Part shown: piece after piece, positions 1-6,214 of the stretch
How positions within the stretch are numbered: position 1 is the stretch's first letter
Layout: each line of letters starts with the position of its first letter
DNA from: Candidatus Schekmanbacteria bacterium GWA2_38_11
GTDB lineage: Bacteria; Schekmanbacteria; GWA2-38-11
Length of the DNA: 8,444 nucleotides
Assembly (NCBI GenBank): GCA_001790645.1
Contig: MGDB01000042.1
Span: 2,988 to 11,431 of the forward strand
Reading direction: 5' to 3'
The notes under the pieces: generated by a model
What the model saw: the letters and a program-made list of their open reading frames with translations, nothing else
Told to the model about the DNA's origin: nothing
Databases searched by the model: none
Made by a program: the position numbers and the translations under genes

Positions 1-162
1 TACTTTTGTGCTGCTGCGGACAACGAGGGCGTCATATTCTCCGATTATACTCTTCAGCTCATCCGGCTTAAGGTCAGTCTTAACATCTACCTCTAACGTC
101 GGTGTATTGCTTAAAATGTCAACCGCTTCTTTTGACAGTTTATCGCTAATTAATATCTTCAT
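1..162 (-). CDS. serA: D-3-phosphoglycerate dehydrogenase, N-terminal part (cut by window edge)
   Basis: Reading the minus strand from the ATG at 162-160 gives 54 codons open to the window edge. The peptide begins MKILISDKLS and ends GEYDALVVRSSTKV. This is the start of the catalytic domain typical of SerA: a 'KILISDKLS..A..IL' first strand, an 'EVDVKT.L.P.EL..II' helix and a 'YDALVVRS.TKV' strand. SerA oxidises 3-phosphoglycerate to 3-phosphohydroxypyruvate with NAD+, the first step of serine synthesis, in the cytoplasm. The NAD-binding domain, active-site Arg/Glu/His and any ACT domain lie outside the window, so allosteric control cannot be judged. An AGAGGAA ribosome site sits 5-6 bases before the ATG. 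It lies 119 bp downstream of the aminotransferase on the same strand, supporting a serine operon. Other 2-hydroxyacid dehydrogenases are possible but less likely given this N-terminal sequence and neighbour. Confidence 0.85.
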   Translation of the reverse strand, partial: MKILISDKLSKEAVDILSNTPTLEVDVKTDLKPDELKSIIGEYDALVVRSSTKV

Positions 163-204
163 AAATTCCTCTGTAAATCATATCTTTTTTGGTTTCAGAA
201 AATG

Positions 205-259
205 GTAGCCGCAGGCTTTAGCCTGCGTAATATATACGCAACCTAAAGGTTGCGGCTAC
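205..259. repeat. Cloverleaf-like palindromic repeat between aminotransferase and serA
   Basis: Perfect 9-bp outer arms GTAGCCGCA (205-213) and TGCGGCTAC (251-259) enclose two hairpins: GCAGGC-TTTA-GCCTGC (211-226) and GCAACC-TAAA-GGTTGC (238-253). The inner stems share bases with the outer arms, so the structure can fold either as one long stem or as two hairpins. No oligo-T tract follows on either strand, so it does not look like an intrinsic terminator. It lies inside a probable operon and could affect serA mRNA processing or stability (inference). The GTAG start and TTTA/TAAA loops resemble the element at 1591-1667. Confidence 0.85.
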
Positions 260-281
260 GAATAGTAAAGGAATACCAAAA

Positions 282-1421
282 TCATCCTCCCAAAATCTCC
301 TCTGCTACTCTAACCCCTTTCCCAAGCTCTATTTTTGCCCCAAGCTCTTTTAAGACTATTTCAACTCCTGCAACAGCTATTATTATATCAAATTTATCAA
401 AGTATCCAAGATGGGCGATTCTGAAGATCTTTCCCTTTAAATGGTCCTGGCCCCCAGCTATAGTCATCCCGTGTTTTTCCCTTAAAATTTTAACTACCTG
501 CTGCCCGTCAATTCCTGCAGGTGCAAGTATGGCTGTGCAGGCGTCGCTCGGAAAATCCTTTGCAAGAAGTTCAAGACCCAGTGCCTTCATAGCAGTTCTT
601 GTGGCTTCTGCAAGCTTATGGTGGCGCTGGAAAACCTTTTCAATCCCTTCTTTCTGGATAGAGTTTAAGACCTTGCTTAAACCCACAATCAGTGAAACAG
701 CAGGAGTATAAGCGGTTTGGTTTTTTTCCTGGTTCTTCTTCTCTTTTTTGAAATCAAAATAAAATTTTGGAAGATTTGATTTTTCAGCAAATTTCCAGGC
801 CTTCTCGCTCATACTGACAAAGGCAAGCCCCGGAGGAAGCATGAATGCTTTCTGAGAACCGGCAACCACAACATCCAGTCCCCACTCATCAGTCTTAATA
901 TCATAAACTCCAAGTGCAGTAATGGCATCCACAATGGTTATTGTGTTATCCAATTTTTTTACATATTCCCCGATACGTTTAACGTCATGGGATACCCCTG
1001 TTGATGTCTCGCTTGCCTGAATGCATACGGCTTTTATGCCGGGGTCTTTTTTCAGAATGTCAAAAATAGTTTCAGGATTTACAGACCTTCCCCATTCAAC
1101 ATCAATAAAAACCGGTTCAACGCCATATGCCTGGCAGAGCTGTCCCCATCTTTCACCGAACTTTCCGCCTCTTACAACAATTGCCTTGTCTCCTTTTGAG
1201 AGGGTGTTTACTATTGCTCCCTCCATACCTCCTGTTCCTGAAGAGGCAAATATCAGGACACCATTTTTAGTCTGGAAAACATATTTTAGACCCTTCTTTA
1301 CTTCATCAAATAAGGTGCTGAAAACAGGTGCCCTGTGGTGGATTATTGGTTCTGCCATTGAAAGCAGAACTTCCGGCGGAATCGGTGTGGGTCCGGGCGC
1401 TAACAAATATTTTTTATCCAT
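282..1421 (-). CDS. Class V PLP aminotransferase (serine/alanine-glyoxylate type; probable phosphoserine aminotransferase)
   Basis: A 379-residue fold-type I, class V aminotransferase of the usual family length. Seen in the protein: the N-terminal LLAPGPTPIPPEVL motif (6-20) with IIHHR following, the PLP phosphate-binding SSGTGGMEGA loop (60-69), ASETSTGV (136-143), the PLP-ring Asp in VDAITALG (Asp165), and the Schiff-base lysine in AGSQKAFMLPPG (Lys191). The C-terminal small domain contains GQDHLKGKIFRIAHLGY (324-340). Family members are alanine- or serine-glyoxylate transaminases, the cyanobacterial 'soluble hydrogenase subunit', and archaeal broad-specificity enzymes reported to make phosphoserine. 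The adjacent serA and the lack of a classic SerC nearby suggest that here it converts 3-phosphohydroxypyruvate to 3-phosphoserine with glutamate. That substrate is inferred from context; the family assignment is secure. The ATG has an AGGAG site (complement of 1431-1435) 9 bases upstream, and a sigma70-like promoter just beyond. Alanine- or serine-glyoxylate activity is the main alternative. Confidence 0.95.
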   Translation of the reverse strand: MDKKYLLAPGPTPIPPEVLLSMAEPIIHHRAPVFSTLFDEVKKGLKYVFQTKNGVLIFASSGTGGMEGAIVNTLSKGDKAIVVRGGKFGERWGQLCQAYGVEPVFIDVEWGRSVNPETIFDILKKDPGIKAVCIQASETSTGVSHDVKRIGEYVKKLDNTITIVDAITALGVYDIKTDEWGLDVVVAGSQKAFMLPPGLAFVSMSEKAWKFAEKSNLPKFYFDFKKEKKNQEKNQTAYTPAVSLIVGLSKVLNSIQKEGIEKVFQRHHKLAEATRTAMKALGLELLAKDFPSDACTAILAPAGIDGQQVVKILREKHGMTIAGGQDHLKGKIFRIAHLGYFDKFDIIIAVAGVEIVLKELGAKIELGKGVRVAEEILGG

Positions 1422-1446
1422 AAAAAGGATCTCCTAAGAATATTTT

Positions 1447-1476
1447 ATTTTATCTTTTAAAATTTAGGTTTTTCAA
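1447..1476 (-). promoter_or_regulatory. Sigma70-like promoter of the aminotransferase-serA operon
   Basis: On the minus strand TTGAAA (1476-1471, 5/6 match to the -35 consensus) is followed by an 18-base AT-rich spacer and TAAAAT (1452-1447, 5/6 match to the -10). Transcription would start near 1440, leaving a leader of about 20 nt that carries the AGGAG site at 1435-1431. The geometry fits the gene well, but such AT-rich matches can arise by chance. Confidence 0.5.
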
Positions 1477-1531
1477 GTTGTTAGGGGTCTCCTTTTAACA
1501 AAGGGTGTAAAGCCTGTCAAGGGAAATCAGG

Positions 1532-1561
1532 GAGGTCTCTGGGAATATATAGAGAGACCTC
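1532..1561. repeat. GAGGTCTCT hairpin
   Basis: Perfect 9-bp inverted repeat: GAGGTCTCT (1532-1540) and AGAGACCTC (1553-1561) around a 12-base loop. The ten bases GAGGTCTCTG recur exactly at 1789-1798, the left terminus of the MITE-like element. This hairpin may therefore be a remnant or solo end of that element rather than a terminator; no T-tract follows. Confidence 0.6.
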
Positions 1562-1590
1562 TTTAATCTGTGTAATCATAAAAAAAAGAG

Positions 1591-1667
1591 GGGTAGGGGC
1601 GACTTTAGTCGCCCTGAAAATGGGGAGGCTACCTGTCTGCCGACAGGCAGAAAGCCTCCCCCTACCC
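1591..1667. repeat. Compound palindromic repeat (nested hairpins)
   Basis: Outer arms GGGTAGGGG (1591-1599) and CCCCTACCC (1659-1667) are perfect complements. Inside are GGGCGAC-TTTA-GTCGCCC (1597-1614) and a second stem GGGGAGGCT/AGCCTCCCC (1622-1630 with 1653-1661), which itself contains CCTGTC-TGCC-GACAGG (1632-1647). The organisation (GTAG edge, first hairpin with a CTTTAG centre, second nested hairpin) matches the repeat at 205-259, which suggests one dispersed family. There is no coding capacity. It lies in the gap between the two divergent genes. Confidence 0.85.
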
Positions 1668-1788
1668 GTTATTACTTTACAAGAGATTGTTCATAGGAGG
1701 GGGGAGATTGAAGTTGACTTTTTATAAAATTCCATGATAAAAATAAAGACTGCAAATAAGATATTTGGTTCTTTAGCAAGCATTTAAA

Positions 1789-2007
1789 GAGGTCTCTGAA
1801 AAAATCCACTTCTTGGTCATTGCGAGGAGCGATAGCGACGTGGCAATCCAAGGAAGTTGTTGCGAGCGTTAGCGACGCAAATTCGACGAGATCGCCACGA
1901 GCCGATAAATCGGCTCTCACGACGATCATTGGGATCGGATTGTTTCGCCATTTGGCAAGCTCATGGCTCGCAATGGCGTTCCTAAAAGAGACTTTTTCAG
2001 AGTTCTC
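1789..2007. repeat. MITE-like palindromic element with terminal inverted repeats (about 219 bp)
   Basis: The left end GAGGTCTCTGAAAAAATC (1789-1806) matches the reverse complement of the right end (1990-2007) at 15 of 18 positions. Further in, CATTGCGAG (1818-1826) pairs perfectly with CTCGCAATG (1967-1975). Internal stems include CAATCC/GGATTG, TTGCG/CGCAA (1860-1880), and GAGCCGA-TAAA-TCGGCTC (1899-1916). The 'CATTGCGAGGAGCGATAGCGACG' type of core resembles a repeat that is common in genomes of several deltaproteobacterial and candidate-phylum groups (from general knowledge, not searched). No transposase is encoded, so it would be a non-autonomous element. Its right end carries spurious start codons in frame with the downstream gene. 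Confidence 0.75.
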
Positions 2008-2030
2008 CTTGCAATTTTAGACTTTTTCAG
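1989..2030 (+). repeat. Direct repeat AGACTTTTTCAG (two copies)
   Basis: The 12-mer AGACTTTTTCAG occurs at 1989-2000, inside the right terminus of the MITE-like element, and again at 2019-2030, ending two bases before the ATG at 2032. The second copy could be a duplicated element end or a target-related duplication. Confidence 0.6.
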
Positions 2031-2031
2031 T

Positions 2032-3111
2032 ATGGACAAGGACAAAAAATATTTTCCTAAATCTCTGAAGCGCTTTTTGGTATTCACTGCCTATGGCTTA
2101 GGGGTTTTACTTCTGCTTATGTCAGTAGCGGCTTACTGGCTGGTAGCTCCTTATACAGAACCGGAGCCAACAAGCCGTTTTGTATCCAAAGATACGGATG
2201 GATTTATTTCCGTAAAATTTGATCCTGCTGAACCAGGACTATCTGAGTTTGCCTCTTCAATTTCACTGGAACTTTTAAAATCTCAAAAAAGCCCACTAAA
2301 AGATGCAAACCTTCCTCCATCATTTGTCCGCTCCCTTGAGAGCGATGAAGAAAAAGAGAATATTAAGCTGTTTTTACCTTATGAGATTGGTTATTTGTTT
2401 TCTTTCAAAAAAAACGATGAAAAGCCTTCTCAAATCACAGTCATAAACTTAAGATATTTTAAAAATTTCTTTAAGATTTTTATCAAATCCTTTATTCAAG
2501 CCAAACCGGAGCTTGTGAATTTAAGTGGAGAAAATCCTGAAAAAACTTTGTTTCTTTTTCCTGTCTTCCAGAATGAGAAAAACGGGAAAAGCGAAAATTC
2601 TCTCACATTCTACGGGAATGATATAATTTATTTAACAACTAAGAAATTCTTTGAGACCGCAGTTGAGGCTTACATGGAAAATAAGACCCCTTTTTATGAA
2701 AAACCTGAACTAAGGGATATGTACAACAGGCTGATACTGGCTGAGGATATCACTTTTTTGGCTGATAACCGGGAATATTCCCTGTCCCGTTTTATAGACT
2801 TGAAGACAAAGGGTAGCATACCGAGGGATTTTTTCGATGAGATAGATATTCTGGCCGGGAACGCAGATGTAAGGCGGGGCGACCTTATTACAGGGATTGT
2901 CTATCTGAATTTGAAAAAAGATTATGATGAGAAAAAATTCCGTGAAGAAATGTATCAGCTAAAGGCAAGGTTAGAGGAAGTTTTTAATTTGAGAATAGAA
3001 TTTCAGTTAGAAAAACCCGCTGTGCAGGATTACTACATCCTTAAATTTGAATGCCGTGGACTGACAAAGCTTGTAGTGCAAGGGATAAACGGAGGTTATT
3101 TTCTCAGTTAA
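2032..3111 (+). CDS. Membrane-anchored protein of unknown function
   Basis: A 359-residue protein that I do not recognise. It starts with a short basic segment (MDKDKKYFPKSLKR), then one hydrophobic helix (about residues 15-38, including GVLLLLMSVAAYWLV) and a proline-rich exit (APYTEPEPT). The remaining 320 or so residues are soluble, charged and without further membrane spans, so the body probably lies outside the cytoplasmic membrane on a single anchor (inference). No cysteine-rich, catalytic or repeat motif is visible; a general resemblance to large exported DUF-type proteins cannot be resolved by eye. The frame is open back to an ATG at 1963, but those 23 extra codons fall in the MITE-like element, so I chose the ATG at 2032, which places the basic residues just before the helix. 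No clear Shine-Dalgarno precedes it. It lies 233 bp upstream of ftsK on the same strand; a shared role in the envelope or division is only a guess. Confidence 0.8.
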   Translation: MDKDKKYFPKSLKRFLVFTAYGLGVLLLLMSVAAYWLVAPYTEPEPTSRFVSKDTDGFISVKFDPAEPGLSEFASSISLELLKSQKSPLKDANLPPSFVRSLESDEEKENIKLFLPYEIGYLFSFKKNDEKPSQITVINLRYFKNFFKIFIKSFIQAKPELVNLSGENPEKTLFLFPVFQNEKNGKSENSLTFYGNDIIYLTTKKFFETAVEAYMENKTPFYEKPELRDMYNRLILAEDITFLADNREYSLSRFIDLKTKGSIPRDFFDEIDILAGNADVRRGDLITGIVYLNLKKDYDEKKFREEMYQLKARLEEVFNLRIEFQLEKPAVQDYYILKFECRGLTKLVVQGINGGYFLS

Positions 3112-3130
3112 TTTCTCATAGGTTTTTGGT

Positions 3131-3237
3131 TCACCCTCCCCTTTATCCCCTCCCATCAAGGGAGGGGATATTCAAGTGGGGTCATGAGTGAGAAAAAATA
3201 CCCTCTTCCCTTGCGGGAGAGGGCAAGGGTGAGGGGG
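3131..3237. repeat. C/G-rich compound palindromic repeat
   Basis: Contains a perfect 11-bp stem TATCCCCTCCC-ATCAA-GGGAGGGGATA (3144-3170) and a second stem CCCTCTTCCC-TTGC-GGGAGAGGG (3201-3223, one bulged T). Flanking arms CACCCT (3132-3137) and AGGGTG (3226-3231) can pair around both. It begins 20 bp after the stop codon of the membrane protein. The first hairpin could act as an mRNA 3' end, but no U-tract follows. The strand bias (C-rich then G-rich) is unlike the surrounding AT-rich DNA. Confidence 0.8.
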
Positions 3238-3274
3238 TTTTGAATTAAAATAAAAAATTGTGAATAGCCCATTG

Positions 3275-3328
3275 AACCAGCGGGACGAGAATGTCCCGCC
3301 TATTAATAGGCAGGGGTTTCTAACCCTG
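3275..3328. repeat. Palindromic repeat immediately upstream of ftsK
   Basis: Three palindromes in a row: GCGGGAC-GAGAAT-GTCCCGC (3280-3299), the perfect 12-mer CCTATTAATAGG (3299-3310), and CAGGGGTT-TCT-AACCCTG (3311-3328, one bulged G). The array ends only 16 bp before the ftsK ATG. The inner order is similar to the other compound elements but the sequence is a different family. Confidence 0.8.
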
Positions 3329-3344
3329 TTAATAAAATTTTAAA

Positions 3345-5582
3345 ATGAAAAAGAAAGCTAAGGAAAAAAAGAAAAAATTATTAAAGGAAATTTATGGGAT
3401 ACTGATTGGAGGATTGGCAGCTTTTCTGGGAATCAGCCTTTACTCCTATAGCGGATATGACCCTACATGGTTTAGCTTTAAATTAATCCCGGGTCAGGAG
3501 ACAGGTATCTACAGAAACCTCGCAGGATATGCCGGAGCGCAGATAGCAAGTTTGGTTTATGAAATTCTCGGATACAGCGGGATATTTCTCCCCATTCTTC
3601 TCGCAATATTCAGCATAACTTTCTTCATTGAGATTACAAAGGAAGGAAGGATTTTTCGTTTTCTTGGCGCCATTTTGTTTCTCATAAGCGCCTCTTCCCT
3701 ATTTGAACTGATTTTCTCCCATCTCTACCCCAAAGAAGATTTTGCCAGCACTATATCTCCAGGAGGGCTTATAGCTTTACCGGTTGTAAATCTTGCCAAA
3801 AGTTTTCTGGGGATGTGGGGAAGCTATATTATCTTTATAGCTCTTTTCCTTTCATCATTTCTCCTTATTACTAATATGACCATAATATCAGCTTTTGTAA
3901 AATCCATGCATTACTTCTCTCTGGCTTATGCAAAATTTAAATCTTACTTCATGGTTTTGAAAGAAATTTGCATGAAATGGAATACAAAAAGAAAACATTC
4001 TACACAGATAAAACAGCAGATAGAAAAGGAAAAGCAGAAAGCAGAACCTAAAATAGAAAAGATTCAAGAGGAAGTTAAACAGCCACCAGAGCCTGCGCAG
4101 GAGTCTTTTGAGTTTGTTGAGGAGTATACGCTTCCTCCTTTAGACCTTCTGGACGAACCCTTAAAAACTTCTTCAAAAACTACCAAGCAGGATCTGGTCA
4201 TGAACTCAAGGATTTTAGAGAAGAAGCTGCTCGATTTCGGGATTGCAGGCAAGGTGACTGAGGTACAGCCGGGTCCTGTCATAACAATGTATGAGTTTGA
4301 ACCTGCGCCCGGAGTAAAGGTAAGCCGCATAATGAACCTCTCTGATGACCTGGCACTGGCCATGAGATCAATTAGCGTCAGAATAGTTGCACCAATACCC
4401 GGCAAGGGGACTGTGGGTATAGAAATTCCCAATGCCTACCGTGAGGACGTTTATTTAAAAGAGATTCTCCAGTCAGAGAGCTTCATTAAAAGTCCCTCAA
4501 AATTGTGTCTTGCCCTTGGAAAGGATATTTCAGGTAACCCCTTTGTATGTGATCTTGCTACAATGCCCCATCTGTTAGTAGCAGGAACGACCGGTTCAGG
4601 AAAGAGTGTTTCAGTAAATGCAATGATACTGAGCCTGCTCTTAAGAGCTACTCCGGATGAAGTAAAAATGATAATGGTAGACCCAAAGATGTTAGAGCTT
4701 TCTATTTATGAGGATATCCCTCACCTGCTGGCCCCTGTTGTCACCAACCCGAAGCAGGCGTCCAGGGCATTGTTCTGGGCTGTCCAGGAGATGGACAGGA
4801 GATACAACTTAATGACTGAAAAGGCAGTGAGGAACATAACTTCATACAACCGCTTAATTGAAAAAGAGAATAAAACCCTTAAAAAAATTTCAGACCCGTC
4901 AGAAAAGGAAGAAAGCCCGAGGAGGGATAAGCTTCCGTATATAGTTGTTTTTATCGATGAATTGGCAGACCTCATGATGGTTGCTTCGAAAAACGTGGAA
5001 GACTCGATACAGCGCCTGGCACAGATGGCAAGAGCGGCCGGCATTCACCTTATAATTGCTACTCAGAGGCCGTCAGTTGACGTTATAACAGGAGTGATTA
5101 AATCCAATTTTTCCTGGAGAATTTCCCTTCAGGTCTCCTCAAAAACTGACTCAAGGACTATCCTTGACCAGAATGGGGCAGAGCTGCTCCTTGGCAAGGG
5201 TGATATGCTTTTTATGTCGCCCGGGGCTTCAAAGCTCACAAGAGTTCACGGCGCTTTTGTCGGAGACCATGAGGTACAGAGGATAGTTGATTTCCTGAAA
5301 AAGCAGAAGAAAAAGCCTGAGTTTAACGATTTAATACTTTCCGCAGAGGATGAGACTGAAGAAAATGGGCCTGAAGAGGAATACGATGAGAAATATGATG
5401 AAGCGGTCCAGCTTGTGGCAAAGACCGGCCATGCCTCTATATCCATGATTCAGAGAAGGCTCAGAGTTGGATATAACAGAGCAGCCCGGATGATAGAAAC
5501 TATGGAAAGGGAAGGGATTATCGGCCCGTCAGACGGAGTAAAGCCACGGGAGGTAAAAATAAAAGAAATTGATCTTGACTAA
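3345..5582 (+). CDS. ftsK: DNA translocase FtsK/SpoIIIE
   Basis: A 745-residue FtsK, the common length for bacteria lacking the long E. coli-type linker. A lysine-rich N-terminus is followed by membrane helices (about 17-36, 66-95, 103-125 and 155-182), a charged linker (about 210-280), and the alpha domain with EVQPGPVITMYEFEPAPGVKVSRI (306-329). The RecA-like motor has Walker A GTTGSGKS (414-421), Walker B VVFIDELADLM (534-544), IATQRPSVDVITGVIK (571-586) and SSKTDSRTILDQNGAELLLGKGDM (598-621). The C-terminal winged-helix gamma domain is YDEAVQLV...MIQRRLRVGYNRAARMIETMEREGIIGPSDG (684-731). It anchors at the division site and pumps chromosomal DNA, reading polar motifs through gamma and activating XerCD at dif. 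The ATG at 3345 lacks a visible Shine-Dalgarno; a palindromic repeat ends 16 bp upstream. One local difference from the usual 'NIPSRIAF' is NFSWRISL (588-595). Confidence 0.97.
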   Translation: MKKKAKEKKKKLLKEIYGILIGGLAAFLGISLYSYSGYDPTWFSFKLIPGQETGIYRNLAGYAGAQIASLVYEILGYSGIFLPILLAIFSITFFIEITKEGRIFRFLGAILFLISASSLFELIFSHLYPKEDFASTISPGGLIALPVVNLAKSFLGMWGSYIIFIALFLSSFLLITNMTIISAFVKSMHYFSLAYAKFKSYFMVLKEICMKWNTKRKHSTQIKQQIEKEKQKAEPKIEKIQEEVKQPPEPAQESFEFVEEYTLPPLDLLDEPLKTSSKTTKQDLVMNSRILEKKLLDFGIAGKVTEVQPGPVITMYEFEPAPGVKVSRIMNLSDDLALAMRSISVRIVAPIPGKGTVGIEIPNAYREDVYLKEILQSESFIKSPSKLCLALGKDISGNPFVCDLATMPHLLVAGTTGSGKSVSVNAMILSLLLRATPDEVKMIMVDPKMLELSIYEDIPHLLAPVVTNPKQASRALFWAVQEMDRRYNLMTEKAVRNITSYNRLIEKENKTLKKISDPSEKEESPRRDKLPYIVVFIDELADLMMVASKNVEDSIQRLAQMARAAGIHLIIATQRPSVDVITGVIKSNFSWRISLQVSSKTDSRTILDQNGAELLLGKGDMLFMSPGASKLTRVHGAFVGDHEVQRIVDFLKKQKKKPEFNDLILSAEDETEENGPEEEYDEKYDEAVQLVAKTGHASISMIQRRLRVGYNRAARMIETMEREGIIGPSDGVKPREVKIKEIDLD

Positions 5583-5587
5583 TCTTC

Positions 5588-5842
5588 TTAAGGGGCTTCG
5601 TTTTCTTCTTTTTCTTTTTCGCCTTTGATGGTATCAGTATAATATTCTTCGATAGATAAGTCTTCATCTTTTCTTCCGTACTTCGCTTTTGTCGCATACT
5701 TCTTATAAAATTCTGAACTCTTTTTAATTCCATCTGCCTCAGAAAAAACCCCCTTTAGGACCCACTCAGCATAAACCTGTAAGATTCCTGTGCGCTTCAT
5801 AAGATCTTTGATTGCTTTCTCGTCTCCATCAAAAACTCTCAT
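5588..5842 (-). CDS. Small acidic protein, unrecognised
   Basis: An 84-residue protein beginning MRVFDGDEKAIKDLMKRTG. I do not recognise a family. The first 60 residues look mainly helical (ILQVYAEWVLKGVFSEADGIKKSSEFYKKYA); the C-terminus is strongly charged and probably disordered (GEKEKEENEAP). There is no signal peptide, membrane span or cysteine motif, so it is likely cytoplasmic. The start is well supported: AAAGGAGGG (complement of 5850-5858) stands 7 bases before the ATG, which makes this a real gene despite its size. It converges on ftsK with only 5 bp between stop codons and no terminator hairpin in that gap, so antisense overlap of the two transcripts is likely (inference). Confidence 0.7.
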   Translation of the reverse strand: MRVFDGDEKAIKDLMKRTGILQVYAEWVLKGVFSEADGIKKSSEFYKKYATKAKYGRKDEDLSIEEYYTDTIKGEKEKEENEAP

Positions 5843-5882
5843 ATTTTCTCCCTCCTTTCTCTTGGGTGCTGTGTTCTTTATT

Positions 5883-5992
5883 AAATTCTAAACAATATCA
5901 AAATCCAAAATCACAATGTTTAAAACTGTTTTGAATTTAGATTATTTGAGTTTTGGATTTGTTTAGTATTTAGCATTTAGATATTAGAATTT
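5883..5992. repeat. AT-rich palindromic repeat
   Basis: Outer arms AAATTCTA (5883-5890) and TAGAATTT (5985-5992) are perfect complements. Inside, CTAAAC (5888-5893) pairs with GTTTAG (5961-5966) and AAATCCAAAA (5901-5910) pairs perfectly with TTTTGGATTT (5951-5960). A further short inverted repeat follows just outside it, TTTTGGAT and ATCCAAAA (about 6014-6041), using the same words. It overlaps the region where the promoter of the minus-strand 84-residue gene should lie. Confidence 0.7.
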
Positions 5993-6100
5993 TTTGTATT
6001 ATTTATTATAATGTTTTGGATAACTATATTTCTAATCCAAAATTGTTGTCAAGAAATTAATGAGAGAGGCATGATTGATAACAAAAAATGAAATTAAATA

Positions 6101-6130
6101 TTGATATTCAGCACCGGCATTCTGTAAGAT
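6101..6130 (+). promoter_or_regulatory. Possible sigma70-like promoter of the beta-CASP RNase gene
   Basis: TTGATA (6101-6106) and TAAGAT (6125-6130) are separated by 18 bases, matching -35 and -10 consensus at 4/6 or 5/6 positions. This would give a leader of roughly 78 nt containing the hairpin at 6168-6192. AT-rich surroundings make chance matches likely. Confidence 0.3.
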
Positions 6131-6167
6131 TTAAGAATGATAAAATAATTTGGATTATAAATGATGC

Positions 6168-6192
6168 AGGGGTAACCTGTCAGGTCGTCCCT
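6168..6192 (+). promoter_or_regulatory. Leader hairpin just upstream of the RNase RBS
   Basis: The 25 bases fold as AGGG-GTA-ACCT against AGGT-CGT-CCCT around a GTC loop: two perfect 4-bp stems joined by two G-T wobbles and one A-C mismatch. It ends 11 bases before the AGGAGG ribosome site (6204-6209). It may influence translation or mRNA stability; there is no sequence evidence for a ligand-binding riboswitch. Confidence 0.45.
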
Positions 6193-6214
6193 AAAGACTC
6201 TATAGGAGGCTGCT

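Noticed and set aside
250..711. Plus-strand 153-codon frame opposite the aminotransferase
   Set aside because: It is antisense to a clear class V aminotransferase and has no protein-like motif or RBS.
1672..1929. Minus-strand 85-codon reading frame
   Set aside because: More than half of it lies in the MITE-like repeat and its peptide is of the kind that repeat elements produce by chance; no ribosome site or family is visible.
1963..2031. Upstream ATG giving 23 more residues to the membrane protein
   Set aside because: The codons lie in the inverted terminus of a repeat and would put an odd extra hydrophobic stretch before the basic anchor region; the ATG at 2032 is more natural.
3144..3223. 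Intrinsic terminators from the two GC-rich stems
   Set aside because: Neither stem is followed by a run of T on either strand; the compound layout fits a repeat element better.
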